20,846 nucleotides of DNA. It comes from a virus. Of the stretch, positions 7,673 to 14,345 are shown piece after piece (the stretch's first letter is position 1; each line of letters starts with the position of its first letter). The position numbers were made by a program, and so were the translations under genes. Below the pieces are notes generated by a model. It was not told where the DNA came from. It made no database searches and saw nothing but the letters and a program-made list of their open reading frames with translations. The stretch covers positions 1-20,846 of the IMG/VR virus record IMGVR_UViG_3300047560_000855. One strand, given 5' to 3'.

Positions 7673-7697
7673 CTACTAGGATGTGTTAATAAGTCAA
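7670..7697 (-). promoter_or_regulatory. sigma70-type promoter for the dsbA-polymerase run
   Basis: Minus-strand TTGACT (7692-7697), 16-bp spacer, TAGAAT (7670-7675), ahead of the dsbA-like gene with its AAGGAG SD. One mismatch in the -35 and one or two in the -10. Confidence 0.55.
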
Positions 7698-7705
7698 TAG
7701 TTTTT

Positions 7706-7810
7706 GGACAATGTTAGTCCTCACTTTTGAGAAATTAGAGGCACGACTCTCTGTGTTCTCAGCCCAGCAGGCGGGCCACCTAAACCGTCGAAACGGTCCT
7801 AAGGTAGGTG
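7706..7810. other. non-coding segment with contiguous hairpins, one 23S rRNA-like
   Basis: This gap between the 189-aa gene and the dsbA-like promoter holds ordered inverted repeats. GGAC/GTCC arms lie at 7706-7709 and 7717-7720. TGAGAA (7728-7733) pairs with TTCTCA (7756-7761), enclosing AGAG/CTCT (7737-7740, 7747-7750). GCCC (7762-7765) pairs with GGGC (7773-7776). CACCTA (7777-7782) pairs with TAGGTG (7805-7810), enclosing ACCGT-CGAA-ACGGT (7784-7797). The last three hairpins abut without spare bases. Plus-strand 7792-7807 is identical to 16 nt of 23S rRNA (AACGGTCCTAAGGTAG, 3' arm of helix 69 and its flank). No poly-T tract follows on either strand, so it is not an ordinary terminator. 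Candidate structured RNA, processing element or binding site; strand undecided. Confidence 0.5.
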
Positions 7811-7813
7811 TTC

Positions 7814-8383
7814 TTAAATACTTCTTCGTGCTTGATTGAACGCACGATCATATCTTTTACTATCTTGAGTAGTAGGGTTACGGATAACTTCTGTATTATC
7901 AGTATTTGGATTTTTTTGTATATCTCTTGCGACATTATTTGCCATTACGTTTGCTCCTACGAATCGACTGGTAAGCTGCGCTCTCTTCATGGCTTTCTTA
8001 TGCTGATCATTTTCTGGACCGGTATAGGCATCAACTGGAAATACTTTGGTCTTAGACCCAGCTCTTGGTACATCCTTGACGCCAGTTTCACATCTAACAG
8101 CAAGAGGCTCTCCTGGAATATCCAATCGTTTGAAATAGAAACTACTGTTAGTACGAGTGTCTTGTATCCAAAATGCTGCACCTACAGGAACTTTGGCATC
8201 CAGATTCTGAATCAGACTAACAGAAGAAATAAGATTAGACATCATTCTTGGACCGATACCACGAGTCATTGCTCTAACTACCGAGTGATTATCTAAATAC
8301 ACGATCCAATCACCAGTTTTATGTTTTATGATTTCTGTATGTTGGTGTTTCGGCGCCTCTACAAGAATTTCATTGATCTTCAT
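7814..8383 (-). CDS. hypothetical protein, 189 aa, possible capsid-targeted protein
   Basis: No known fold recognised. It begins MKINEILVEAPKHQH. In T4, packaged internal proteins start with a short targeting peptide (e.g. MKTYQEFIAEA) removed by the prohead protease after (L/I)xE; here LVE followed by Ala fits that rule at residues 7-10. The body has a beta-rich centre (TGDWIVYLDNHSVVRAM, GAAFWIQDTRTNSSFYFKRLDI) and a basic, Asn/Arg/Gln-rich tail ending NQARRSI. It starts one base after the Dps stop. Context among virion-type genes supports a structural or packaged protein; the processing idea is inference from a short motif. Confidence 0.75.
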   Translation of the reverse strand: MKINEILVEAPKHQHTEIIKHKTGDWIVYLDNHSVVRAMTRGIGPRMMSNLISSVSLIQNLDAKVPVGAAFWIQDTRTNSSFYFKRLDIPGEPLAVRCETGVKDVPRAGSKTKVFPVDAYTGPENDQHKKAMKRAQLTSRFVGANVMANNVARDIQKNPNTDNTEVIRNPTTQDSKRYDRAFNQARRSI

Positions 8384-8384
8384 A

Positions 8385-8825
8385 TTATTCTCGTTCGGTT
8401 TTTAGGATACTACGGAGAAACCAACCGTGTTTGCCGTGGGCATCCAATCTCTCAGCAATGAAATTAGCGATGCCTTGTTCATTGCAGTCGTTGGCGCACG
8501 TGAATGCGCCCTTGAGTAACTCAATCATGCTTTGATTGTCTTGATACAATTCAGCGACCATTAGTTCAGCACGCGGAATCTTAGGTTGGTCTTCAATAAT
8601 AGATAGATCACGATAGCGAATGAGTGATGCTGGTGCGTATGCGTCTAGGGTTCTGATAAACTCAGCGCAACGGTCAAGTGAGCCGTATACTTCGGTGTAG
8701 ATACCATCGAATAGTTGATGATATTGTGGGAAATTAGAGCCCTCGCAATTCCAATGAAAGTTTTGTGTTTTGATTGCGAATACAGCAGTAGACGCTTGTA
8801 TGACTTTTAGTTGCTCTGCTAACAT
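8385..8825 (-). CDS. dps: Dps family ferritin-like DNA protection protein
   Basis: A 146-aa protein of the Dps/miniferritin family, usual length 145-170 aa. The signature NFHWNCEGSNFPQYHQLFDGIY is followed by GSLDRCAEFIR. H24, H36, D51 and E55 have exactly the spacing of the inter-subunit ferroxidase residues of E. coli Dps (H51, H63, D78, E82). The C-terminal helix AERLDAHGKHGWFLRSIL is also typical. The family forms dodecameric shells that oxidise and store iron with peroxide and protect DNA. There is no Lys-rich N-terminal tail, so DNA binding of the E. coli type may be absent. The ATG overlaps the previous stop (TAATG). It lies between two likely virion-associated proteins, which leaves open whether it acts in the infected cell or is packaged. 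Confidence 0.92.
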   Translation of the reverse strand: MLAEQLKVIQASTAVFAIKTQNFHWNCEGSNFPQYHQLFDGIYTEVYGSLDRCAEFIRTLDAYAPASLIRYRDLSIIEDQPKIPRAELMVAELYQDNQSMIELLKGAFTCANDCNEQGIANFIAERLDAHGKHGWFLRSILKTERE

Positions 8826-9322
8826 TATTTTGCTTTCTTATCTAAGCGGTTCATTGCTTTTGCGAAACCACTGACACTGCGATTGCGTTTTTCTGCGGAG
8901 CGTTTTGTGGGATCCATCTTATGTTTTCTACTATCTGCTTCAACGCCCTTAGCATAATTTTTTATTGTTTGATCACTGATTTCAGTTACTTTTGCCTGAA
9001 TCTCACGATCACGTGGCTTTTTACTTAGTTCACTGTCTTTCTTTTGGCCGCGCTTGAATATTTCTAAATCTTTTTTGAGTTTAGCGGCGATCATCTCTTC
9101 TGTGATTTCGCCCTCTGGGATACTCAACGAATCTTCCGACTCATCAACTGCCTTGTGACGCTTGAGGTCGTTATCGAACTCTTTCTTAGTAGCCTTGACG
9201 ATACCACGGAAACGCTTGTTACCGCGCTCGTAGTCACCGCGTTTGTCAGAGGCCGTCGCATCTGCTCCTGCTCTCTTTTTGTAGTCGCCTAACAATTTAT
9301 TTGATACTTCGTTGATTCTCAT
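8825..9322 (-). CDS. basic hypothetical protein with duplicated motif, 165 aa
   Basis: A very charged, Lys/Arg-rich, probably helical protein without cysteine. Two stretches resemble each other: residues about 6-48 (VSNKLLGDYKKRAGADA...KRFRGIVKATKKEFD) and 114-162 (ISDQTIKNYAKGVEADS...RNRSVSGFAKAMNRLDK), sharing S-x-x-x-(I/L)-x-x-Y-x-K-x-x-x-A-D and a later R-x-x-x-(G/S)-x-x-K-A. I recall such YxxKA...GIxxA blocks in proteins of T4-like environmental phages, probably packaged. It begins MRINEV, like other starts here. The ATG follows a CTAAATA motif by 7 nt and has no SD. Stop overlaps the dps ATG. Function unknown; a virion or DNA-associated role is inferred from charge and neighbours. Confidence 0.75.
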   Translation of the reverse strand: MRINEVSNKLLGDYKKRAGADATASDKRGDYERGNKRFRGIVKATKKEFDNDLKRHKAVDESEDSLSIPEGEITEEMIAAKLKKDLEIFKRGQKKDSELSKKPRDREIQAKVTEISDQTIKNYAKGVEADSRKHKMDPTKRSAEKRNRSVSGFAKAMNRLDKKAK

Positions 9323-9329
9323 AGTAGTT

Positions 9330-9336
9330 TATTTAG
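9330..9336 (-). promoter_or_regulatory. late-promoter-like motif CTAAATA before the 165-aa gene
   Basis: Minus-strand CTAAATA ends 7 nt before the ATG at 9322 and lies just before the stop of the tail-fibre gene is passed. No SD is present. Short motif; could be chance. Confidence 0.3.
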
Positions 9337-9337
9337 T

Positions 9338-12300
9338 TTATGGCTTAGGTACAGCATACAAAGTATACGTAGTGCCGTTGATAGTGATATCAATTGTACC
9401 TACGTTAGCAGCATCAAGTGTTACGCCGTTGTTAGTAACTGGACCAGTGAATGTCAACGCATTATTGATATTAGCGATGTTGATGTTACTCAAGCCGGCG
9501 CCATCACCCGTGAACAGACCTGTATTAGCAGTTACTGCGCTTGCCGTGATTGTACCGTTAACACCTAGACCTGTTAAAATACCTAGTGATGTGATGTTAC
9601 CTTGAGCCGCAGTTGTTACTGTACCAGCAGTAGTAGCACTGCCGACTGTACCAGTTACGTTGGCGCCTGCGACTGAGTTTGCAATGTTAGCATATGGTAC
9701 TTGTCCGGTTACATTAGCACCTGTTAAGTTTGTTAAGTTAGCACCATTACCACTAAACACGCCAGTATTAGCAGTAAAGCCGACTGCGTTTGCGACAGCA
9801 CCAACATATAAGTTTGCTAGTGTGCCAACACTTGTAATATTTGGTTGAGCCGCTGTTGTAACTGTGCCGGCAGTTAGAGCCGTAGTAGCCCCTGCTGTTG
9901 AGTAACCGATCTCACCTGTAGCCAAATCGTATACAAGACTCTTAGTAAAGTTATCAGAAGTAGCATTACGAACTGGTTTGACGTAGAGACCCGCCTGAGT
10001 TGCTGTTGGGGTAACACCAGTGCCACTAGCATTGATTTCGATAGATCCACTAATTATGCTGCCACTTGTTCCAGCATTAGCTCCCAAAAATACACCACTG
10101 CCGCCGCCTGAACCAGCATTTTCACCAATAGAAACGCGATTAGCACTAGCAGCCGCACCTTGACCAAGAGCAATACTTGTTGGGCCACGAGTGCTATCAT
10201 TAGTGCCTAAGTCACTCCAGTTTACGTTAGCCCAGATTGTTTGACCATTAGCAGCATTCGCCTTCAAATATTCGCCTATATTGCCGCCTTTGATGTATAA
10301 ATTACCGTCATCACTGATAGTAGTTGTACCAACTACATTCAGATTACCAGCAACATTAGTTGTCTTACCACTTGTACTTAGTTTAATGTCTGCCTCACCA
10401 CCAATGTTTAGTGTCGTAGCAACGGTGTTGAATAAGTTTTGTGTTGTTTGGCTACCAACTACGGTTGGGTTATTAACTGTCAATGTGCCAGTAGTAGCAC
10501 CCATTGTAATAGCAGTAGCAGAACCACCGATGTTCACCGTCGTAGCATTGGTATTGGCAACAGTAAATGTAGTAGCATTAGTTGTTAGTCCACCTCCAAC
10601 TACCGATAGGTTACCGATAACTGCTAGCGCATTACCAATTGTAGTTGTACCTGATGTATTGCCGATAGATACCGTAGTTGCCTCACCACCAATGTTTAGT
10701 GTCGTAGCAACGGTGTTGAATAAGTTTTGTGTTGTTTGGCTACCAACTACGGTTGGGTTATTAACTGTCAATGTGCCAGTACTGGCGCCGATATTGATAG
10801 CAGTAGCTGCGCCGGCCATGTTTAATGTAGTAACATTGGCGTTAACTAAGGCAAATGTTGTCTCTGCCGTAGTAATAGCGTTACCGATGGTGAATGTGTT
10901 AGCAACTGTGAAGTTACCTGTTACTAATGTATCACTAACGTTTAGATTACCAGTTACGTTGACTTCGATGCCTGTAATGATCATCGTATTATTGCCGCTA
11001 GCAGTTATCCATACATCACCGTCGGCAGCAGGGATACTTACATTACTTGTGCCGTTAGATAGGGCACCATTAAAGTCAGTGGCGACTACGTTAGCAGTCG
11101 TAGTAATGTTACCAGTAGCTGTTATATTTCCAGATACGCCGAATACCGCACTGTTAGCGTTAGCGATCATTACACCACCACTAGTCATCGTAATGTTGCC
11201 GTTGGCAGTAATAGCAATTTTACTTGTACCGTTAGCTAAATTACCGACGAAGTTGGGAGCAATAACGTTATTAGATATATTAGCTGTGCCAGTGACGATT
11301 ACGCTGTTAGATGTCACAAGTAGGGTATCAGTAGATGCTACTGTTAATGTAATATTAGAGCTAGTAGCTACGCTAACTTTACTTGTACCATCTACTAAGT
11401 TACCAGTGAAGTTGTTAGCCGTAACTAAGTTCCCGCCAGATACGTTAGCCGCTACTAAGTTACCAGTGATGTTAGCTGTACCAGTGATGTTAGCACCGGT
11501 ACCAGTTACAGTTAGCACATTCGCTACGCCATTAGCCGAGATAACAACGTTACTATTAGCAGCTACGTTTACGCTACTATTGCCGTTAACGATATTAGCA
11601 GATGATGTGCCACTAAAGCTACCAATGAATTGATTAGCCTTAATGTCACCTAAGGTATTTACTGTCACTGTATTTCCAGTAACACTAGCGTTACTAGCAA
11701 CTACAAATGTAGTAACACTATTCGCGTTTCCATTACTCGCGTTGGCCCATCCCATGAACTTATCAGATACACTTGATCTTAACCATAAACCACGATCACC
11801 ATCAGTGCTTGCCGCTGTGCCATTGGCGCCGCCACCTAGAGAAATAATTGGATCTTCAACGTTCAAGTTCTCAACGTCAACATAGTTAGTATTACCCTGT
11901 ACATACAAGTTACCAGAGATAGTAACATTACCTGTAGCTACCAAGTCACTTGTGTTAACATTACTTGTTACATTAATATTACCGCTGATGTTGGCATTAG
12001 CAAAATTGGCAAAATTACCAACGATATTACTAGTAGTATTACCAATTACATTAGCGATAATAGTATCAGTGGAAGTAATTGTTCCATTGCCAAATACAGT
12101 ATTAGCTGTAGCATTGCCGACTGTTAGTCCAGTTAATGTACCGACACTAGTGATATTAGGCTGAGCATTAGCCGCTAGACTAAACTTACCAGTGAAATAA
12201 TTGGCAACAACACTATCAGCTAAATTTGCTACCCCGCTCTCGTCAAAATGATACTCATGTCCAGCAACGCCCGTGATGATTAGAACACCATTAGCAGTTT

Positions 12301-13195
12301 TCTCACTAAGCACAGCATTGCCAGTACTACTCACTGGCAAAATTAAATTACCGGTAGTTGTTAACGTCAAATCATAATTAGCACTAGTACCAGTGTTATA
12401 AACGCCCATGATCAGCGGCTTATCGTTGGCCGCTTGAACATGAACGTTGTTAGTATTGCCATACAATTCTAAATTACCAACTGTTAGTGTAGTAGCAACG
12501 CTTGTTACGTTTGGCTGAGCATTTGTAGTAATTGTACCAGTAAACAAATTAGCAGCAACTATGTTACCGACGCTAATGTTGTTAGCCGACACGTTACTAG
12601 TAACAGTAACAGAGTTACTAATAGTCAAATTATCCGCAACAATATTTCCCTCTACAGTCAATGTTCGTTTAGTGCCTGATGTGCCAATGTTGACCGTATT
12701 TGCAAATGAAGCAACACCACTAACTGATAATCTCTCTAAGGTTGATGTGTTAGCAACTGTCAAGGTGTCACTTGATACTTCACCATTAGTAGCGAATAGA
12801 TTACCATTAACTATGTTAACATTACCGATAGTGGTCTCAACATCTCCGAACACTGTCAACGCGCTAGTAGTTGGGTTGAACTTTAATTCATTAACTGCAT
12901 CGAATTTCGTGGCGGCGTTTCCTAATCCAGGAGATTGCAGGAATTGAATTTGTCCAATATCTGTACCACCTGGAAGATATGGCTGAGCTGTATTAATAAT
13001 TTGAGTGACTGGACCGCCGAATTCATTTATTACTCGTTGATTAATAAACTCTTCTTTTACGGCGTTAACGTAAATGTTCTTGTCTGTTTCATAGACAGAG
13101 ATACCACCATTTGCCGACATTACAGCGATATCTTTTTTATCGATTACTCCGCCACCAACTACGGATATGATTGTTGAATTTGCGCCTGCTGCCAT
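9338..13195 (-). CDS. long repetitive tail fibre-like protein, 1285 aa
   Basis: A giant Asn/Thr/Val/Ala/Gly-rich protein with no cysteine, composed of short beta-strand repeats such as NITGNL and SGNLYVQGNT, consistent with a trimeric beta-helical fibre. Recognisable blocks: an N-terminal region (1-100) of more ordinary composition, probably the attachment end; AQPN(I/V)TSV segments four times; ENLNVEDPIISLGGGANG...DRGLWLR, a motif common in T4-like fibre proteins; SIALGQGAAASANRVSIGENAG, like the YadA-type head repeat; and VYDLATGEIGYS near the C-terminus. No S74-type autocleaving chaperone domain is visible at the end (TINGTTYTLYAVPKP). SD AAGGAAT. A 103-bp stretch is repeated exactly (see repeats). 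Expected role: host recognition or a long structural fibre. The exact virion position is unknown. Confidence 0.88.
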   Translation of the reverse strand: MAAGANSTIISVVGGGVIDKKDIAVMSANGGISVYETDKNIYVNAVKEEFINQRVINEFGGPVTQIINTAQPYLPGGTDIGQIQFLQSPGLGNAATKFDAVNELKFNPTTSALTVFGDVETTIGNVNIVNGNLFATNGEVSSDTLTVANTSTLERLSVSGVASFANTVNIGTSGTKRTLTVEGNIVADNLTISNSVTVTSNVSANNISVGNIVAANLFTGTITTNAQPNVTSVATTLTVGNLELYGNTNNVHVQAANDKPLIMGVYNTGTSANYDLTLTTTGNLILPVSSTGNAVLSEKTANGVLIITGVAGHEYHFDESGVANLADSVVANYFTGKFSLAANAQPNITSVGTLTGLTVGNATANTVFGNGTITSTDTIIANVIGNTTSNIVGNFANFANANISGNINVTSNVNTSDLVATGNVTISGNLYVQGNTNYVDVENLNVEDPIISLGGGANGTAASTDGDRGLWLRSSVSDKFMGWANASNGNANSVTTFVVASNASVTGNTVTVNTLGDIKANQFIGSFSGTSSANIVNGNSSVNVAANSNVVISANGVANVLTVTGTGANITGTANITGNLVAANVSGGNLVTANNFTGNLVDGTSKVSVATSSNITLTVASTDTLLVTSNSVIVTGTANISNNVIAPNFVGNLANGTSKIAITANGNITMTSGGVMIANANSAVFGVSGNITATGNITTTANVVATDFNGALSNGTSNVSIPAADGDVWITASGNNTMIITGIEVNVTGNLNVSDTLVTGNFTVANTFTIGNAITTAETTFALVNANVTTLNMAGAATAINIGASTGTLTVNNPTVVGSQTTQNLFNTVATTLNIGGEATTVSIGNTSGTTTIGNALAVIGNLSVVGGGLTTNATTFTVANTNATTVNIGGSATAITMGATTGTLTVNNPTVVGSQTTQNLFNTVATTLNIGGEADIKLSTSGKTTNVAGNLNVVGTTTISDDGNLYIKGGNIGEYLKANAANGQTIWANVNWSDLGTNDSTRGPTSIALGQGAAASANRVSIGENAGSGGGSGVFLGANAGTSGSIISGSIEINASGTGVTPTATQAGLYVKPVRNATSDNFTKSLVYDLATGEIGYSTAGATTALTAGTVTTAAQPNITSVGTLANLYVGAVANAVGFTANTGVFSGNGANLTNLTGANVTGQVPYANIANSVAGANVTGTVGSATTAGTVTTAAQGNITSLGILTGLGVNGTITASAVTANTGLFTGDGAGLSNINIANINNALTFTGPVTNNGVTLDAANVGTIDITINGTTYTLYAVPKP
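10391..10493 (-). repeat. 103-bp perfect direct repeat, downstream copy, in fibre gene
   Basis: Identical base for base to 10679-10781; offset 288 bp = 96 codons, so in frame. It encodes a segment containing TLTVNNPTVVGSQTT and VATTLNIGGEA. Bases immediately outside both ends differ. Confidence 0.95.
10679..10781 (-). repeat. 103-bp perfect direct repeat, upstream copy, in fibre gene
   Basis: Partner of 10391-10493. Silent positions are also identical, pointing to recent duplication or gene conversion rather than only shared protein structure. Confidence 0.95.
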
Positions 13196-13199
13196 TTTA

Positions 13200-13403
13200 T
13201 TATTCCTTATTCTTTGATTTCTTTACGCCAGCCAATGATGGGTTCTTCCAATTACCCCAATTACGTGGAGTATCGACCGTAGGTGACTTTTCTGGGGTTT
13301 CTGTTACTCGTTTTTGAGTGTCGCCAATAGGCATAGCGACTGATGCGACACAACCTGAGGTCATCTCGTCTAGTTTTTGCATTAGTTTTTTGATGTCTGA
13401 CAT
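13200..13403 (-). CDS. hypothetical protein, 67 aa
   Basis: Not recognised. N-terminal amphipathic helix (MSDIKKLMQKLDEMTSG), a short hydrophobic VASVAMPIGDTQKR segment, and a basic Pro/Asn/Lys-rich, probably disordered tail ending KKSKNKE. It is the first gene after a GATAAATA motif 22 nt upstream and is followed by the fibre gene after 4 nt, so it may be co-expressed with it. The sequence between the motif and ATG has a modest GGTACC, no strong SD. No function is proposed. Confidence 0.65.
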   Translation of the reverse strand: MSDIKKLMQKLDEMTSGCVASVAMPIGDTQKRVTETPEKSPTVDTPRNWGNWKNPSLAGVKKSKNKE

Positions 13404-13425
13404 ACTGGTACCTGATAGATACTAG

Positions 13426-13433
13426 TATTTATC
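13426..13433 (-). promoter_or_regulatory. T4-late-like promoter motif GATAAATA
   Basis: Minus-strand GATAAATACT directly after the nucleotidyltransferase stop and 22 nt before the 67-aa gene. It has the same GATAAATACT core as at 15201-15208 and 17025-17032 and differs from the T4 late consensus TATAAATA by the first base. It would drive the 67-aa and fibre genes. Confidence 0.6.
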
Positions 13434-13434
13434 A

Positions 13435-14331
13435 TTACCTGAACTTACCGTCTGTCCTGTTTTGTTGAGGTCTACCGGTACGAGCAATGTTGCCTAGGCC
13501 CATGGCCTTGGCTTGTTTTTTCATAGTGTCTGGATGAATATCTACAGATAACGCACGTTCCCAGCGTGGATCATTCTTTTCGGATTCACTTGGTATGTAG
13601 CCGCTACATTCGTTGATTTGCTCGTCCATGCTTAAGGTAGCACTATGTAGATTATTTCTATGACGATACAGGGCATCGACTGCTCTATTACTGCGTAGGG
13701 CTTTGTACGCTAGATTTTCAGGTGAGAATTCGCCGCCGGCATCTAGACCGGCTTGACGATAACGTTTGATCGTAGATAGTAGATTTTCTACTCGTTCAGT
13801 GTCATCACTAGCCAGCGCTAGTCTAGTAAGCGCTAGTAGTTTTTCATACTTTTGACGACTATTGTGCTGATCTAGAGTAGCCCTACGTTTCGTAGGATAC
13901 TTAATCCATTTGTCATAGAGTACGCTGTAATCACCTAGACTTTTTACCACTTCATTACTATCTTGTATGTATAATTCAACATCGATGCCATATACTGTAA
14001 TGTCGTGACTGTCATTGTACACTGTCTTTTTACTATTGAATAACTCCAAGTACACTTCTTCGTTTGTTAGTTTAGTCATGTCTACTAGAATGTGTAGGTC
14101 TAAGTCACTATGTGGAGTATATGTGTAAGCCGCATTGCTTCCGTACAACCGAATATCAGTAACTTTGAGATCGTCCAGCCCCATGTGCTCCATAAAGTCC
14201 TTAGCAATCAGTAATAATTGCTCTCTGACTTCACTATCTAAGTGATCGCCGTCGAAGATTGCTGGATTTAACTGATCATGGAACTTAATAGCATCACTAA
14301 GTTTAAATGACTGGATGTCGTTGATGTTCAT
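13435..14331 (-). CDS. pol-beta-fold nucleotidyltransferase, phage type, 298 aa
   Basis: Seen: LNPAIFDGDHLDSEVREQLLLIAKDFMEHMG, a prefix common in phage nucleotidyltransferases, then RLYGSNAAYTYTPHSDLDLHILVD with the GS motif (G64, S65) and catalytic SDLDLH (D76, D78), and a third acidic strand GIDVELYIQ (D117/E119). This is the minimal nucleotidyltransferase fold. Residues about 130-235 are helical. The C-terminal 55 residues (SGYIPSESEKNDPRW...DIHPDTMKKQAKAMG) resemble a tail I recall on many T4-like phage proteins. The family transfers a nucleotide to nucleic acid, protein or small molecule; the target is unknown. The ATG follows CTAAATA by 7 nt without an SD. The tail may mark virion association, by inference. 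Confidence 0.82.
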   Translation of the reverse strand: MNINDIQSFKLSDAIKFHDQLNPAIFDGDHLDSEVREQLLLIAKDFMEHMGLDDLKVTDIRLYGSNAAYTYTPHSDLDLHILVDMTKLTNEEVYLELFNSKKTVYNDSHDITVYGIDVELYIQDSNEVVKSLGDYSVLYDKWIKYPTKRRATLDQHNSRQKYEKLLALTRLALASDDTERVENLLSTIKRYRQAGLDAGGEFSPENLAYKALRSNRAVDALYRHRNNLHSATLSMDEQINECSGYIPSESEKNDPRWERALSVDIHPDTMKKQAKAMGLGNIARTGRPQQNRTDGKFR

Positions 14332-14338
14332 AAGTTAG

Positions 14339-14345
14339 TATTTAG
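14339..14345 (-). promoter_or_regulatory. late-promoter-like motif CTAAATA overlapping peptidase stop
   Basis: Minus-strand CTAAATACT contains the TAA stop of the cysteine peptidase and ends 7 nt before the nucleotidyltransferase ATG. No SD in the gap. Confidence 0.4.

Noticed and set aside
7777-7810. Intrinsic terminator
   Set aside because: Strong hairpin but no T-tract follows on either strand.
7706-7810. tRNA or tmRNA gene
   Set aside because: No 7-bp acceptor stem, no T-loop TTCRA consensus with 7-nt loop, no plausible anticodon arm.
7711-7839. Plus-strand 42-codon open frame starting MLVLTFEKLEARLSVF
   Set aside because: No SD or plus-strand promoter; it runs through the hairpin cluster and into the 3' end of the 189-aa gene. 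All supported genes are on the minus strand.
10281-11633. 450-codon plus-strand open frame, with others at 9312-9605, 11643-11885 and 12561-12947
   Set aside because: They lie opposite the fibre gene. Its repetitive GTN/AAY-type codons leave the complementary frame free of stops; the products are low-complexity Leu/Val/Pro strings with no start signals.
9338-13195. CRISPR array or other DNA repeat array
   Set aside because: Repeats are irregular, in frame and explained by fibre protein repeats; no constant repeat with unique spacers.
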